This document shows, in pieces, positions 1-5,844 of a DNA stretch of 5,938 bases (positions are counted from its first letter, which is position 1; each line of letters starts with the position of its first letter). Origin of the DNA: an uncultured Oscillibacter sp. (GTDB lineage: Bacteria > Bacillota > Clostridia > Oscillospirales > Oscillospiraceae); the NCBI GenBank assembly GCA_937884915.1, contig CALAAN010000416.1, positions 1-5,938 on the forward strand. The letters run 5' to 3'. The translations under genes and the position numbers were made by a program. The notes under the pieces were generated by a model. That model saw only the letters and a program-made list of their open reading frames with translations, did not search any database and was not told the origin of the DNA.

Positions 1-25
1 AGCCCGCAGCGGATTGCTGCGGGCT
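1..25 (-). terminator. Probable terminator hairpin of the cysteine desulfidase-pcp operon
   Basis: A perfect 10-bp inverted repeat (arms 1-10 and 16-25, loop GGATT) begins 14 bases past the pcp stop codon. For minus-strand transcripts the U-tract would fall before position 1, so it cannot be seen. On the plus strand the hairpin is followed only by a weak TTCCCTTATTT. Position and stem quality suggest an intrinsic terminator, possibly shared with a convergent gene outside the window. Confidence 0.6.
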
Positions 26-39
26 TCCCTTATTTCACT

Positions 40-651
40 TCACCGCTCCTTCTCCCCCGCGATCACTTCCGCCGCGGTCTCCAGCGCTTTGACCATCAGC
101 TCCAAACTCATGCTCGGCGCGCTGCCGTCCTTGGTTTGCTCGGGCAGATACGGCACGTGGATAAAGCCGCAGCGCGGGGCGGGCTCGATCTGTGCGCTCT
201 CGTGCAGGGCGCAGTAGAGGAGGTTGTTGCATACAAACGTGCCCGCGGAATACGAAAGCCGGGCGGGGATATCCCGCTCGCGCAGGACGTCGACGATCTC
301 GCGCGTCGGGATCGTCGCAAAATAGGCGTCCGGACCGCTGGGAACGACCGTCTCGTCCGTCGGCTGCCTGCCCGCGTTGTCGGCAATGCGCGCATCGCGC
401 AGGTTGACGGCCACGCGCTCGACACGGATGCAGTTCGCGCCGCCGTACTGGCCGACGCAAATCACCGCGTCGGGCCGCAGCTCTGCCAAAAGGCCGTGCA
501 GCACCACGCCGGAGGCGTCAAACTCTGTCGGAATCTCCCTCTTGATAAGCTCTGATCCCCCGATGCAGTCGGGAAGCCGGCGTACCGCCTCCCACGAGGG
601 GTTGATGCGCTCCCCGCCGAACGGCGTGAAGCCTGTGACGAGTATCTTCAT
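40..651 (-). CDS. pcp: Pyrrolidone-carboxylate peptidase (pyroglutamyl peptidase I)
   Basis: This cytoplasmic cysteine peptidase of family C15 removes N-terminal pyroglutamate from peptides. The 203-residue length is usual for the family. The N-terminus MKILVTGFTPFGG is the classic family start. The catalytic triad is visible with the spacing known from Bacillus Pcp: Glu78 in VERVAVN, Cys141 in SAGTFVCNNLLY and His165 in FIHVPYLP (63 and 24 residues apart). The ATG overlaps the stop of the upstream cysteine desulfidase gene as ATGA. A GGAGG at 662-666 inside that gene lies 10 bases before the start, so translation is probably coupled and both genes share one mRNA. The gene is intact. Pairing with an amino-acid catabolic enzyme fits a peptide-use role, which is inference. 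Identification is secure. Confidence 0.96.
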   Translation of the reverse strand: MKILVTGFTPFGGERINPSWEAVRRLPDCIGGSELIKREIPTEFDASGVVLHGLLAELRPDAVICVGQYGGANCIRVERVAVNLRDARIADNAGRQPTDETVVPSGPDAYFATIPTREIVDVLRERDIPARLSYSAGTFVCNNLLYCALHESAQIEPAPRCGFIHVPYLPEQTKDGSAPSMSLELMVKALETAAEVIAGEKER

Positions 652-1931
652 TTGACAGTTTCCTCCCCGATCATCAGTCGGATGATCTCGTTGTCGGTCT
701 CGCGCATGCCGTCGCGCGCGATGCTGCTGACGGCGCGGATCGTATTCTCCACGCCCTTAACGACGATGCCATCGCCGCCGTAAAACTGGCTGTCGTGCCG
801 ATACATCTGCATGCCGAGCAGCCCTGCCTCGACCGCCGAGGCGATCTTCGCGGCACAGCTCGCCTTCGCCCCGTCGCAGAGCATGCCGGAGTTGATGGCG
901 AGCGCGTTGACGACTGTGTGGGAGATCTCATCATAGCGTCCGCCGTACAGGTAGCAGATGCCCGCTCCCGCGCCTGCGCCCGCACTGGTCGCGCCGCAGT
1001 AGGCGGAAAGGCTGCCGATGCCCGTTTTCAGATGGATGGTAACAAGGTTCGACACGACGAGCGCGCGGTAAAGCTGCTCCTCGCTCGCTTTCAGCTCGCG
1101 CGCGTAGACGATGACGGGCAGCGAGGCCGTCATGCCCTGATTGCCGCTGCCGGAGTTGATGACGACAGGCTTTTCGCAGCCGTTCATGCGCGCGTCCGAG
1201 CCCGCGGCGGCCCAGGCCTTGGCGCGGTTCTGCACGCTGTCGCCGTAGGAATCGAGCAAAATTTTACCGATGGCCGCCCCGTAGTTTCCCGTCAGCCCCG
1301 CCTCGGCGATGGCCGTGTTATATTCGATCTGGCGCGCGATAGGCGCGCGGACATCGTCTAGATCGACCTCGTCCGCGAAGGCGATGATGCCCTCGACCGT
1401 CAGGCTCCTGCGGCTCTCGGGCGGCTGGGCCGCCTCCTCAGAAAAGGGCTTGCTGAGCAGCGCTTCGCCGTTTTTCTCGATGCGCACGACATTTGTGTGA
1501 CTGCTGATGATCTGGACAAAGGCCGTCTCCCCGCCCGCGAACACACGCACCTGAATGTCGAACGGGCAGTGCAGCGGCGACTTGCTCACCGTGATCTCCG
1601 CCGCGGAAAGGTACCCATCCAGCAGCGCAAGCTGCTCCTCCGTCACGTTCGCCAGCACCTCGAGCTGCGCATCGGCGTCGCCGATGCGCACGCCCGCCGC
1701 GACTGCGACGGGAAGGCCCTTGCGTCCGCCGGTGTGCGGCACGATGACGCTCTTGACATTTTTGATGATGTTGCCGCTCACGGTCAGCTCGATGCGCTCA
1801 GGAAGTTTGCCAAGCGTTTTTCGCGCAAGCGCGCCCGCGTAGGCGACGGCGATTGGCTCGGTGCAGCCCATCGCGGGCACAAGCTCTTCGCGCAGGATCT
1901 GAACGTAGGTCTCATACAGCGCAGTATTCAT
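648..1931 (-). CDS. cyuA: L-cysteine desulfidase family protein (CyuA/YhaM-like, UPF0597, serine dehydratase alpha-like)
   Basis: This 427-residue protein belongs to the UPF0597/YhaM family. Characterised members (Methanocaldococcus MJ1025, enterobacterial CyuA) use an oxygen-sensitive [4Fe-4S] cluster to turn L-cysteine into pyruvate, sulfide and ammonia. Visible marks are MGCTEP at 21-26 (Cys23), the NSGSGNQG loop at 259-266, the glycine/alanine-rich segment after Cys312, and MLCDGAKASC at 350-359 (Cys352, Cys359). The 40- and 7-residue spacing of the last three cysteines matches my recollection of the archaeal enzyme. I place the start at 1931: GGGAG (1939-1943) lies 7 bases upstream, and a promoter at 1999-2027 puts transcription start near 1992, excluding longer readings from 2258. 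An in-frame ATG at 1952 is possible but has a poorly spaced GGAGAG. The gene is translationally coupled to pcp. The exact substrate (cysteine or another amino acid) is not proven by sequence. Confidence 0.9.
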   Translation of the reverse strand: MNTALYETYVQILREELVPAMGCTEPIAVAYAGALARKTLGKLPERIELTVSGNIIKNVKSVIVPHTGGRKGLPVAVAAGVRIGDADAQLEVLANVTEEQLALLDGYLSAAEITVSKSPLHCPFDIQVRVFAGGETAFVQIISSHTNVVRIEKNGEALLSKPFSEEAAQPPESRRSLTVEGIIAFADEVDLDDVRAPIARQIEYNTAIAEAGLTGNYGAAIGKILLDSYGDSVQNRAKAWAAAGSDARMNGCEKPVVINSGSGNQGMTASLPVIVYARELKASEEQLYRALVVSNLVTIHLKTGIGSLSAYCGATSAGAGAGAGICYLYGGRYDEISHTVVNALAINSGMLCDGAKASCAAKIASAVEAGLLGMQMYRHDSQFYGGDGIVVKGVENTIRAVSSIARDGMRETDNEIIRLMIGEETVK

Positions 1932-1936
1932 TTTTG

Positions 1937-1943
1937 TTCTCCC
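1937..1943 (-). promoter_or_regulatory. Ribosome binding site fixing the cysteine desulfidase start
   Basis: On the minus strand GGGAGAA sits 5 bases from the ATG at 1931 (GGGAG to ATG is 7 bases). It supports this start over the in-frame ATG at 1952, whose only candidate, GGAGAG at 1965-1970, is 12 bases away. Confidence 0.7.
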
Positions 1944-1998
1944 ATCTCTCATCGCGGGCGCGGTCTCTCCTTCGCTTATGCCCGCTCTCTTTTTGTCC

Positions 1999-2027
1999 AT
2001 TGTATCGGAGATACGGTCACAATGCAA
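1999..2027 (-). promoter_or_regulatory. Sigma-A-type promoter of the cysteine desulfidase-pcp operon
   Basis: On the minus strand a -35 TTGCAT (2022-2027) and a -10 TACAAT (1999-2004) are separated by exactly 17 bases. The -10 matches consensus at five of six bases, the -35 at three. Predicted transcription starts near 1992, giving a leader of about 60 nt. A 6-bp inverted repeat in that leader (GCGGGC/GCCCGC, 1954-1959 and 1980-1985) could form a loose hairpin with a 20-nt loop. No riboswitch or T-box is recognisable. Confidence 0.7.
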
Positions 2028-2050
2028 TGGACTTTCCACATTCCACGCAC

Positions 2051-2080
2051 AAAAAAGGCGATATCCGGTCGGATATCGCC
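2051..2080 (-). terminator. Intrinsic terminator of the M32 carboxypeptidase gene
   Basis: A perfect 10-bp stem (2057-2066 with 2071-2080, loop GGTC) is followed on the minus strand by six T's (2051-2056). It begins 20 bases past the carboxypeptidase stop codon and just upstream of the next promoter. This separates the carboxypeptidase transcript from the cysteine desulfidase-pcp operon. On the plus strand the trailing TCTTT is weaker. Confidence 0.9.
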
Positions 2081-2100
2081 TCTTTGATGTGATTTCACTC

Positions 2101-3600
2101 TTACAGGCCGTAAATTTCGCCGTACTTTTCCTCAAGGTACTGAGTGTATACCGTGGGGTCGAACTTCTCACCGAGCGCCTGCTCCAGGAGCGCGCCGGGC
2201 TTTTTGAGGCAGCCGTACTGCCAAATGTGCTCGCGGTTCCACGCATTGATGGGCGCAAAATTGCCGGTCTTGAGGCACTCGTCCACGTCGACGGTCTCTC
2301 TCATCTTGCGCAGCAGCTGCGCGCCGTAGGCGCTGCCGAGCGCATAGGACGGGAAGTAGCCGATGCTGCCGCCCGACCAGTGGCTGTCCTGCAGCACGCC
2401 GTGCTTGTCGTCCGGCACGTCGACGCCGAGGTATTCCTTGTAAAGGCGGTTCCACTCGCCCGGCAGGTCGTGCACCTTGAGCTCGCCGTGCATCACGCGC
2501 TTTTCAAGCTCGTAGCGCACCATAACGTGCAGGCTGTACGTGACCTCGTCGGCCTCGGTGCGGATGAGGGACGGCTCGGCCTTGTTGATGGCGCGGTAGA
2601 ATTCCTCCGCCGTGCGGCCGCTCAGCTCGGGGAACAGCTCGCAGAGCTTCGGGAACACGAAGCCCGTGAAGGCGCGGGAGCGGCCGAGCAGGTTTTCATA
2701 GAAGCGGCTCTGGCTCTCGTGGATGCCCATGGAGACGCCGCCGTCGAGCACCGTGTAGGCAAGGTCGTCCGCGCTGCCCGTGTCGTAGAGCGCGTGGCCG
2801 CCCTCGTGGATGACGGAGAACATCGAGGAGGCAAAATTCTCCTCCAAATAATGCGTCGTGATGCGCTCGTCAAAGTGCGAGCCGAGCGACGTCGTGAACG
2901 GATGCTCGGTGGTGGACAGGCCGACATGATCCAAATCGAGACCCATCGTGCGCATCAGGTAATCGGAGAGCTGCGCCTGCTTCTCTTCAGGGAAGCTGCC
3001 ATGCAGCATCGCGTCGTCGATCTGCGGCTTTTCCTTGATCTTCTTGAGAAGCGGCACGATGTGCTCGCGCAGCGTCGCGAAGAATTCGTCGCACTGCGCC
3101 ATCGTCAGGCCGTCCTCATACTCGCTGAGCCAGTAGTCGTAGGGGTCCTTCTCCGGCGCGCAGTAGTGCGCGAAGCGGATGTTGGTCTCGAAAATTTCCT
3201 CAAGCACGGGCTCGAAGAGGGCAAAGTCGCTCGTCTCCTTCGCGCGGTGCCAGACGTCGTCCGCCTCGACAAGCAGCTGCTGGTAGGCGACGTACTCGTC
3301 CATCGGGATCTTCTGCATGCTGCGGATGTCCTTGATGAGCAGGAACACCATGCGCTGCTGCTTTTCGTCGAGTTCTGCCTTGTGCGCGTCGAGGAATTCA
3401 AGCAGCGCGACGGTCTCCTCGCCGGTCGTGAGCTTGTAGTGCTCCTCGCTCAAGATGCTCATGGTCTGGCCGCGGTTCGCCGCCGTACCCTTGGGCGCGG
3501 TGGTCGCGCCGTCGTAAAAGAGCAGGCCCATCGCATGGCCATAGGCCGCGAGCTTCATCTGCAAAGCCATCAGGGACTGGATTGCTTCATCGAGAGTCAT
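2101..3600 (-). CDS. M32 family metallocarboxypeptidase (carboxypeptidase Taq type)
   Basis: This 499-residue cytoplasmic metallopeptidase removes C-terminal residues from peptides. M32 enzymes are broadly specific, usually dislike proline, and use zinc or cobalt. Every signature motif of the family is present: HPF at 233-235, the DERIT form of DxRxT at 244-248, the metal-binding HEGGH at 265-269, HESQSR at 294-299 with the third ligand Glu295, IRTEADE at 346-352, and GVLQDSHW at 401-408. The 26-residue gap from the second His to the Glu agrees with the known Pyrococcus enzyme. Length is typical (about 500) and the gene is intact. The ATG at 3600 has a GAGGAG (3607-3612) 6 bases upstream and a promoter at 3636-3665. 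A terminator follows the stop, so it is probably transcribed alone. It likely supplies amino acids from imported peptides, which is inference. Identification is secure. Confidence 0.97.
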   Translation of the reverse strand: MTLDEAIQSLMALQMKLAAYGHAMGLLFYDGATTAPKGTAANRGQTMSILSEEHYKLTTGEETVALLEFLDAHKAELDEKQQRMVFLLIKDIRSMQKIPMDEYVAYQQLLVEADDVWHRAKETSDFALFEPVLEEIFETNIRFAHYCAPEKDPYDYWLSEYEDGLTMAQCDEFFATLREHIVPLLKKIKEKPQIDDAMLHGSFPEEKQAQLSDYLMRTMGLDLDHVGLSTTEHPFTTSLGSHFDERITTHYLEENFASSMFSVIHEGGHALYDTGSADDLAYTVLDGGVSMGIHESQSRFYENLLGRSRAFTGFVFPKLCELFPELSGRTAEEFYRAINKAEPSLIRTEADEVTYSLHVMVRYELEKRVMHGELKVHDLPGEWNRLYKEYLGVDVPDDKHGVLQDSHWSGGSIGYFPSYALGSAYGAQLLRKMRETVDVDECLKTGNFAPINAWNREHIWQYGCLKKPGALLEQALGEKFDPTVYTQYLEEKYGEIYGL

Positions 3601-3606
3601 GATGAT

Positions 3607-3612
3607 CTCCTC
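3607..3612 (-). promoter_or_regulatory. Ribosome binding site of the M32 carboxypeptidase gene
   Basis: GAGGAG on the minus strand lies 6 bases from the ATG at 3600, near-ideal spacing. It confirms the annotated start. Confidence 0.8.
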
Positions 3613-3635
3613 ACTTTCTCTTTTTCTATGAGTGC

Positions 3636-3665
3636 ATCATAGCATGAAAGGGACTTGCTGCGCAA
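3636..3665 (-). promoter_or_regulatory. Extended -10 promoter of the M32 carboxypeptidase gene
   Basis: On the minus strand TGCTATGAT gives a -10 (TATGAT, 3636-3641) preceded by the TGn extension. A weak -35 TTGCGC (3660-3665) lies 18 bases further up. Predicted transcription starts near 3629, leaving a leader of about 30 nt that contains the ribosome site. The same TGCTATGAT core occurs in the promoter of the S41 gene at 5466-5494. Confidence 0.65.
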
Positions 3666-3695
3666 GGGGGCGTTGAGCCCCCGCGCCGCGCGGGG
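3666..3695. repeat. Two overlapping GC-rich inverted repeats
   Basis: GGGGGC (3666-3671) and GCCCCC (3677-3682) form a 6-bp hairpin with loop GTTGA. CCCCGCG (3679-3685) and CGCGGGG (3689-3695) form a 7-bp hairpin with loop CCG. The two share bases 3679-3682, so they are mutually exclusive. No T-tract follows on either strand, so they do not look like ordinary intrinsic terminators. They lie just upstream of the carboxypeptidase promoter. Confidence 0.6.
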
Positions 3696-3703
3696 AAACG
3701 ATC

Positions 3704-3745
3704 AAGGGGGATATTCTCTTTCCCCGGAAAGAGAATATCCCCCTT
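3704..3745. repeat. 20-bp perfect inverted repeat
   Basis: Arms 3704-3723 and 3726-3745 are perfectly complementary over 20 bp with only two bases (CC) between them, so the real loop would be larger by fraying. The left arm begins AAGGGGGATATTC. Neither strand has a T-run after the stem, so it is not a standard terminator. It could be a 3'-end stabilising structure for readthrough mRNA from the S41 gene, or one unit of a dispersed palindromic repeat. A related AAGAGAAAGGG follows at 3754-3764. Confidence 0.75.
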
Positions 3746-3911
3746 TGACCCCCAAGAGAAAGGGATCTGATTGGCAGTCTCGGGCTTGAATGACTTTTAG
3801 GCCTCCGGAATGGACATGCCTGCGTGCGGCAAAGCCGCATTTGCTCCTGCTATACGACTTGGTGTGCTTCTATTACCCGCTGCCGTTTTGCCTGCATAAA
3901 CGAAAAACTTA
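3746..3911. other. Gene-free spacer downstream of the S41 peptidase gene
   Basis: This is the rest of the 3601-3911 stretch without a convincing gene. It contains one small hairpin, TGCGGC AAA GCCGCA (3825-3839), with no T-run long enough for termination. I see no terminator right after the S41 stop codon at 3912. Reading frames here are short, lack ribosome sites and match no family I recognise. Together with 3666-3745 it may be one dispersed non-coding repeat; this is inference. Confidence 0.5.
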
Positions 3912-5435
3912 TCATTTCATTATTTTCTCTCTCACTGTTTCGCAAGCATCCGCAGTGACTACCCCCTGTTCTTTCAGCAGCGCCAGCACTGAAGCAAGCG
4001 CATCCTGCGGATCGCACCAGACGTCCGGAGCATAGCCCCTGTGGTCGACATTTTCTCCGTTCCCATAGAGGAAAAGCGTTGACCCAAAGCGCACGCTGAT
4101 GCCGGTATACGGCAGTGTAAAGGTGCTGATATTGCCGCAGAGCTGGTATCCCGCCGTGTTGCTGCCGACAACGAGCACATTGTCAAGCGTTTTCAAAAGC
4201 TGCACCGCGTTTTCGCCGGACGAGCCGCAATGATCGTCAACCAACACGATGATCGGAATATCATTTTCATACCAGGTCCCGTGGACTTCACGGGCAAAGC
4301 AGGTTCCCTCGTCTTCCGGCAGCAGACTCTCGCCGTTTGCCGCAGCAAAAAGGGCGCTGTTTTTTTGCGCATACAGCATGGAGGTCTCAATGCTTCTCTG
4401 CGTTCCAAGAAAACTCTGTATCCACTTTCTCGGCCAGCTGTCCGACCCGCCGACATTGCCTCGCAGGTCATAGATCACCGCTTTGCTCCCACGCGCTTTC
4501 GCGCCCTCCCGAGCGTAGCGGGCAAGCATATTATCATATGTACCGGAAACAAAGCTGCGGAGGGAAACGTAGGTAAGACCGTCTTCCTGTATCAGGCGGT
4601 AATCCAGTGTGCCGAGGTCAATATCAAGCGGCTGACTCTCCGTCCAGTCAAGGCGATAGCCTTTCGCTTTTCCGGAGGGATTTTTCAGTGTGACACTGCT
4701 CTGCACGGCGTCCTTCCGCAGTGCAAAAAGCGTCGGCTGATAAACGATGCATCCGTCTTGCAGGAGCGTCGGCTGCAAGCTGACGTGTTCATCGGAAAAG
4801 GTACTCAATGTCCATCTCTCCCCGCCATTCATCATATAATAGCTGCCGTCTGTATCCTTTGAAAAATAGAAACCGCCGGCAAAGAAGTATTCATAGCGCA
4901 CCTGCGCCTCGGTCTCTTCTGCCGCCGGTTCATAAATCATGGCATGCGCGTCGCATGTAAGCATAAATGCAAGACCTTCCTGAAGTTTTTCTCCCAGTGC
5001 AGGAACTTTGACATTATCATTCTGTGCAGAAAGCCATTGCATCACAGCGTCCTCCGCCGCGTCAAACTTTTCCCGCCCAAAGTATTCGTAAGCGCCGTAA
5101 GCGCTGCGCAGCGTGCGGAACAGCAGCGAAACATCAGACTGAGCCTGCTCCTTCGATACTGTCTCCATTGCGGCATGCCCCCGCAAAAGGCTCCGCACCT
5201 CGCTCTCGCTCAGCAGCCCCGCCGAGGCGGGGTCATCCGAAATCGCATCGGCAAAATCAGCCGTGGCGGGAACGCGCTCCATCTCCGCGCGATGAGTCTG
5301 CGAGGCATCTGCCATCAAAGCAGGAAGGTCTTCTCCTTCCGGCACGTAGGAAAAGTCCAGTGTCCGCGGCGCGCCGCAGGCTGACAAAAGCAGCAGCAAA
5401 GCCATTGTGCCGCATATAGCAAATCTCTTTTTCAC
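3912..5435 (-). CDS. S41-family peptidase-like lipoprotein
   Basis: A 507-residue exported lipoprotein of the S41 superfamily (C-terminal processing/tricorn-core serine peptidases), probably anchored to the outer face of the membrane. Residues 1-20 form a lipoprotein signal: KKR, a run of five leucines, and lipobox LSAC with Cys20 as the lipidated residue. The S41 core shows CDAHAM at 161-166 (His164), DLRGNVGG at 323-330, HCGSSGE at 402-408 with Ser405 in the nucleophile position, and VVGSNTAG at 422-429. Where Ser-Lys dyad enzymes have lysine (nucleophile +25) it has Tyr430, so it resembles tricorn/IRBP-like members that use His and Glu, or may be inactive. No clear PDZ domain. The start is GTG at 5435: GGAGG at 5443-5447 lies 7 bases upstream, whereas ATG 5450 would overlap that site. 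Sampled lines are about 45-57% GC, lower than the neighbouring gene. Substrate unknown. Confidence 0.85.
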   Translation of the reverse strand: MKKRFAICGTMALLLLLSACGAPRTLDFSYVPEGEDLPALMADASQTHRAEMERVPATADFADAISDDPASAGLLSESEVRSLLRGHAAMETVSKEQAQSDVSLLFRTLRSAYGAYEYFGREKFDAAEDAVMQWLSAQNDNVKVPALGEKLQEGLAFMLTCDAHAMIYEPAAEETEAQVRYEYFFAGGFYFSKDTDGSYYMMNGGERWTLSTFSDEHVSLQPTLLQDGCIVYQPTLFALRKDAVQSSVTLKNPSGKAKGYRLDWTESQPLDIDLGTLDYRLIQEDGLTYVSLRSFVSGTYDNMLARYAREGAKARGSKAVIYDLRGNVGGSDSWPRKWIQSFLGTQRSIETSMLYAQKNSALFAAANGESLLPEDEGTCFAREVHGTWYENDIPIIVLVDDHCGSSGENAVQLLKTLDNVLVVGSNTAGYQLCGNISTFTLPYTGISVRFGSTLFLYGNGENVDHRGYAPDVWCDPQDALASVLALLKEQGVVTADACETVREKIMK

Positions 5436-5442
5436 GAATGAT

Positions 5443-5447
5443 CCTCC
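5443..5447 (-). promoter_or_regulatory. Ribosome binding site selecting a GTG start
   Basis: GGAGG on the minus strand lies 7 bases upstream of GTG 5435. The in-frame ATG at 5450 would place this sequence inside its own coding region and lies only about 9 nt from the predicted transcription start. GTG is therefore the likely start, and it begins an ideal lipoprotein signal peptide. Confidence 0.8.
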
Positions 5448-5465
5448 CATAAAAAGCGTGAAGGT

Positions 5466-5494
5466 ATCATAGCAAATTAAAAAACTGTTTTCAA
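5466..5494 (-). promoter_or_regulatory. Strong sigma-A-type promoter of the S41 lipoprotein gene
   Basis: On the minus strand -35 TTGAAA (5489-5494, five of six consensus bases) and -10 TATGAT (5466-5471, five of six) are 17 bases apart. A TGn extension precedes the -10. Predicted transcription starts near 5459, giving a leader of about 24 nt before the GTG start. This is the best promoter in the window. Confidence 0.8.
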
Positions 5495-5519
5495 TCATTG
5501 ACAGAAAACGCTCTTATCA

Positions 5520-5553
5520 AGAAACAGGACGTCCCAAGGGATGTCCTGTTTTT
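5520..5553 (+). terminator. Hairpin with T-run, terminator-like on the plus strand
   Basis: Arms 5522-5535 and 5538-5551 pair over 14 bp with a single G-T wobble on the plus strand (a C-A mismatch on the minus strand), followed by a TTTTTATT tail. No plus-strand gene precedes it in the window. On the minus strand it would be followed by TTTCTT, so it could also stop leftward readthrough before the S41 promoter. Its ACAGGAC arms resemble those of the hairpin at 5850-5878. Confidence 0.55.
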
Positions 5554-5670
5554 ATTCAGCCCACCGAAGTAAAAAATAACGCTTTTGCGCCGTACAAGTG
5601 TTTGCGCAGCAAAACCTTGGCGGAGGGCAAATTCACTTTGCCCGTGCATTTTAATTTCTCACGAGAATTC
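5554..5670. other. Gene-free spacer with small hairpins
   Basis: No reading frame of note. A clean 7-bp hairpin GGGCAAA/TTTGCCC (5625-5631 and 5637-5643, loop TTCAC) and a bulged one, TTTTGC/GCAAAA (5583-5588 and 5609-5614), are visible. Neither is followed by a T-run long enough to be a convincing terminator. I recognise no structured RNA family. Confidence 0.45.
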
Positions 5671-5708
5671 AAAAAAGAGGTCACAACTCACGTTGTGACC
5701 TCTTTTTT
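5671..5708 (-). terminator. Bidirectional terminator after the tRNA-Gly fragment
   Basis: A 17-bp perfect inverted repeat (5671-5687 and 5692-5708, loop TCAC) has a GC-containing core (GAGGTCACAAC) flanked by six A's on the left and six T's on the right. It can therefore terminate in either direction. Its last base is also the terminal A of the CCA of the tRNA-Gly 3'-end copy. That is the spacing expected of a tRNA gene followed at once by its terminator. Confidence 0.85.
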
Positions 5709-5736
5709 GGAGCGGGCGACGAGGCTCGAACTCGCT
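5708..5736 (-). pseudogene. tRNA-Gly 3'-end fragment (T-arm, acceptor strand, CCA)
   Basis: These 29 bases are identical to 5884-5912, the 3' end of the tRNA-Gly gene: the base before the T-stem, T-stem GCGAG/CTCGT, T-loop TTCGAGC, 3' acceptor strand CGCCCGC, discriminator T and CCA. Identity stops exactly at the CCA on one side and just before the T-stem on the other. Upstream sequence cannot supply a matching 5' acceptor strand or a Gly anticodon arm, so it is not a functional tRNA. It may be a broken second gene copy, an attachment-site duplication, or part of a repeat unit. Confidence 0.85.
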
Positions 5737-5832
5737 TCCCGGCATCCCACGAACCGCCTTGCGGCGATTCGTAGGAACCCTGCCTCACCTCCGATTCAAT
5801 GCGCCTTCGGCGCGGGTGGAGCCAGCGAGTTC
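5727..5832 (-). repeat. Palindromic structured element between the tRNA-Gly 3' ends
   Basis: The element is closed by 9-bp perfect inverted repeats, GAACTCGCT at 5728-5736 and AGCGAGTTC at 5824-5832. Inside is a 14-bp stem (5744-5757 with 5762-5775) around four bases that read GCAA on the minus strand. Its two non-Watson-Crick positions are G-U pairs on the minus strand but A-C mismatches on the plus strand. A 5-bp GCGCC/GGCGC hairpin lies at 5801-5813. The end at 5815-5832 also matches, in opposite orientation, 16 of 18 bases of the tRNA-Gly anticodon-stem-to-T-stem region. No open frame of interest. I do not recognise the family. Confidence 0.6.
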
Positions 5833-5844
5833 TTTTTGATCAAC

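Noticed and set aside
1932..1992. Riboswitch or T-box in the leader of the cysteine desulfidase operon
   Set aside because: The leader is only about 60 nt and has one loose 6-bp hairpin, no T-box sequence and no terminator/antiterminator pair.
1932..2258. Longer reading of the cysteine desulfidase gene from an upstream ATG
   Set aside because: The extra N-terminus would cross the promoter, the carboxypeptidase terminator and its coding end. It has no family similarity, and the ribosome site supports 1931.
1978..3642. 554-codon plus-strand open frame over the carboxypeptidase gene
   Set aside because: It is the antisense shadow of a complete M32 gene with all motifs. It is low in complexity (rich in Ala, Val, Leu, Arg) and runs through the terminator and promoter regions. 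Long antisense frames are common in GC-rich genes.
3637..3840. 67-codon minus-strand frame in the spacer
   Set aside because: It has no ribosome site, spans the inverted repeats and overlaps the carboxypeptidase promoter, so it is most likely a translation of non-coding repeat DNA.
4230..4862. 210-codon plus-strand frame inside the S41 gene
   Set aside because: It lies entirely antisense to a gene with a clear signal peptide, promoter and catalytic motifs, and shows no domain of its own.
5708..5790. A second complete tRNA gene
   Set aside because: Upstream of the shared T-arm there is no matching 5' acceptor strand, D-arm or anticodon arm at tRNA distance. Only the 3' end is tRNA.
5711..5840. 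Plus-strand frame through the tRNA fragment and structured element
   Set aside because: It is built from antisense tRNA sequence and hairpins and has no start codon with a ribosome site. It is almost certainly spurious.
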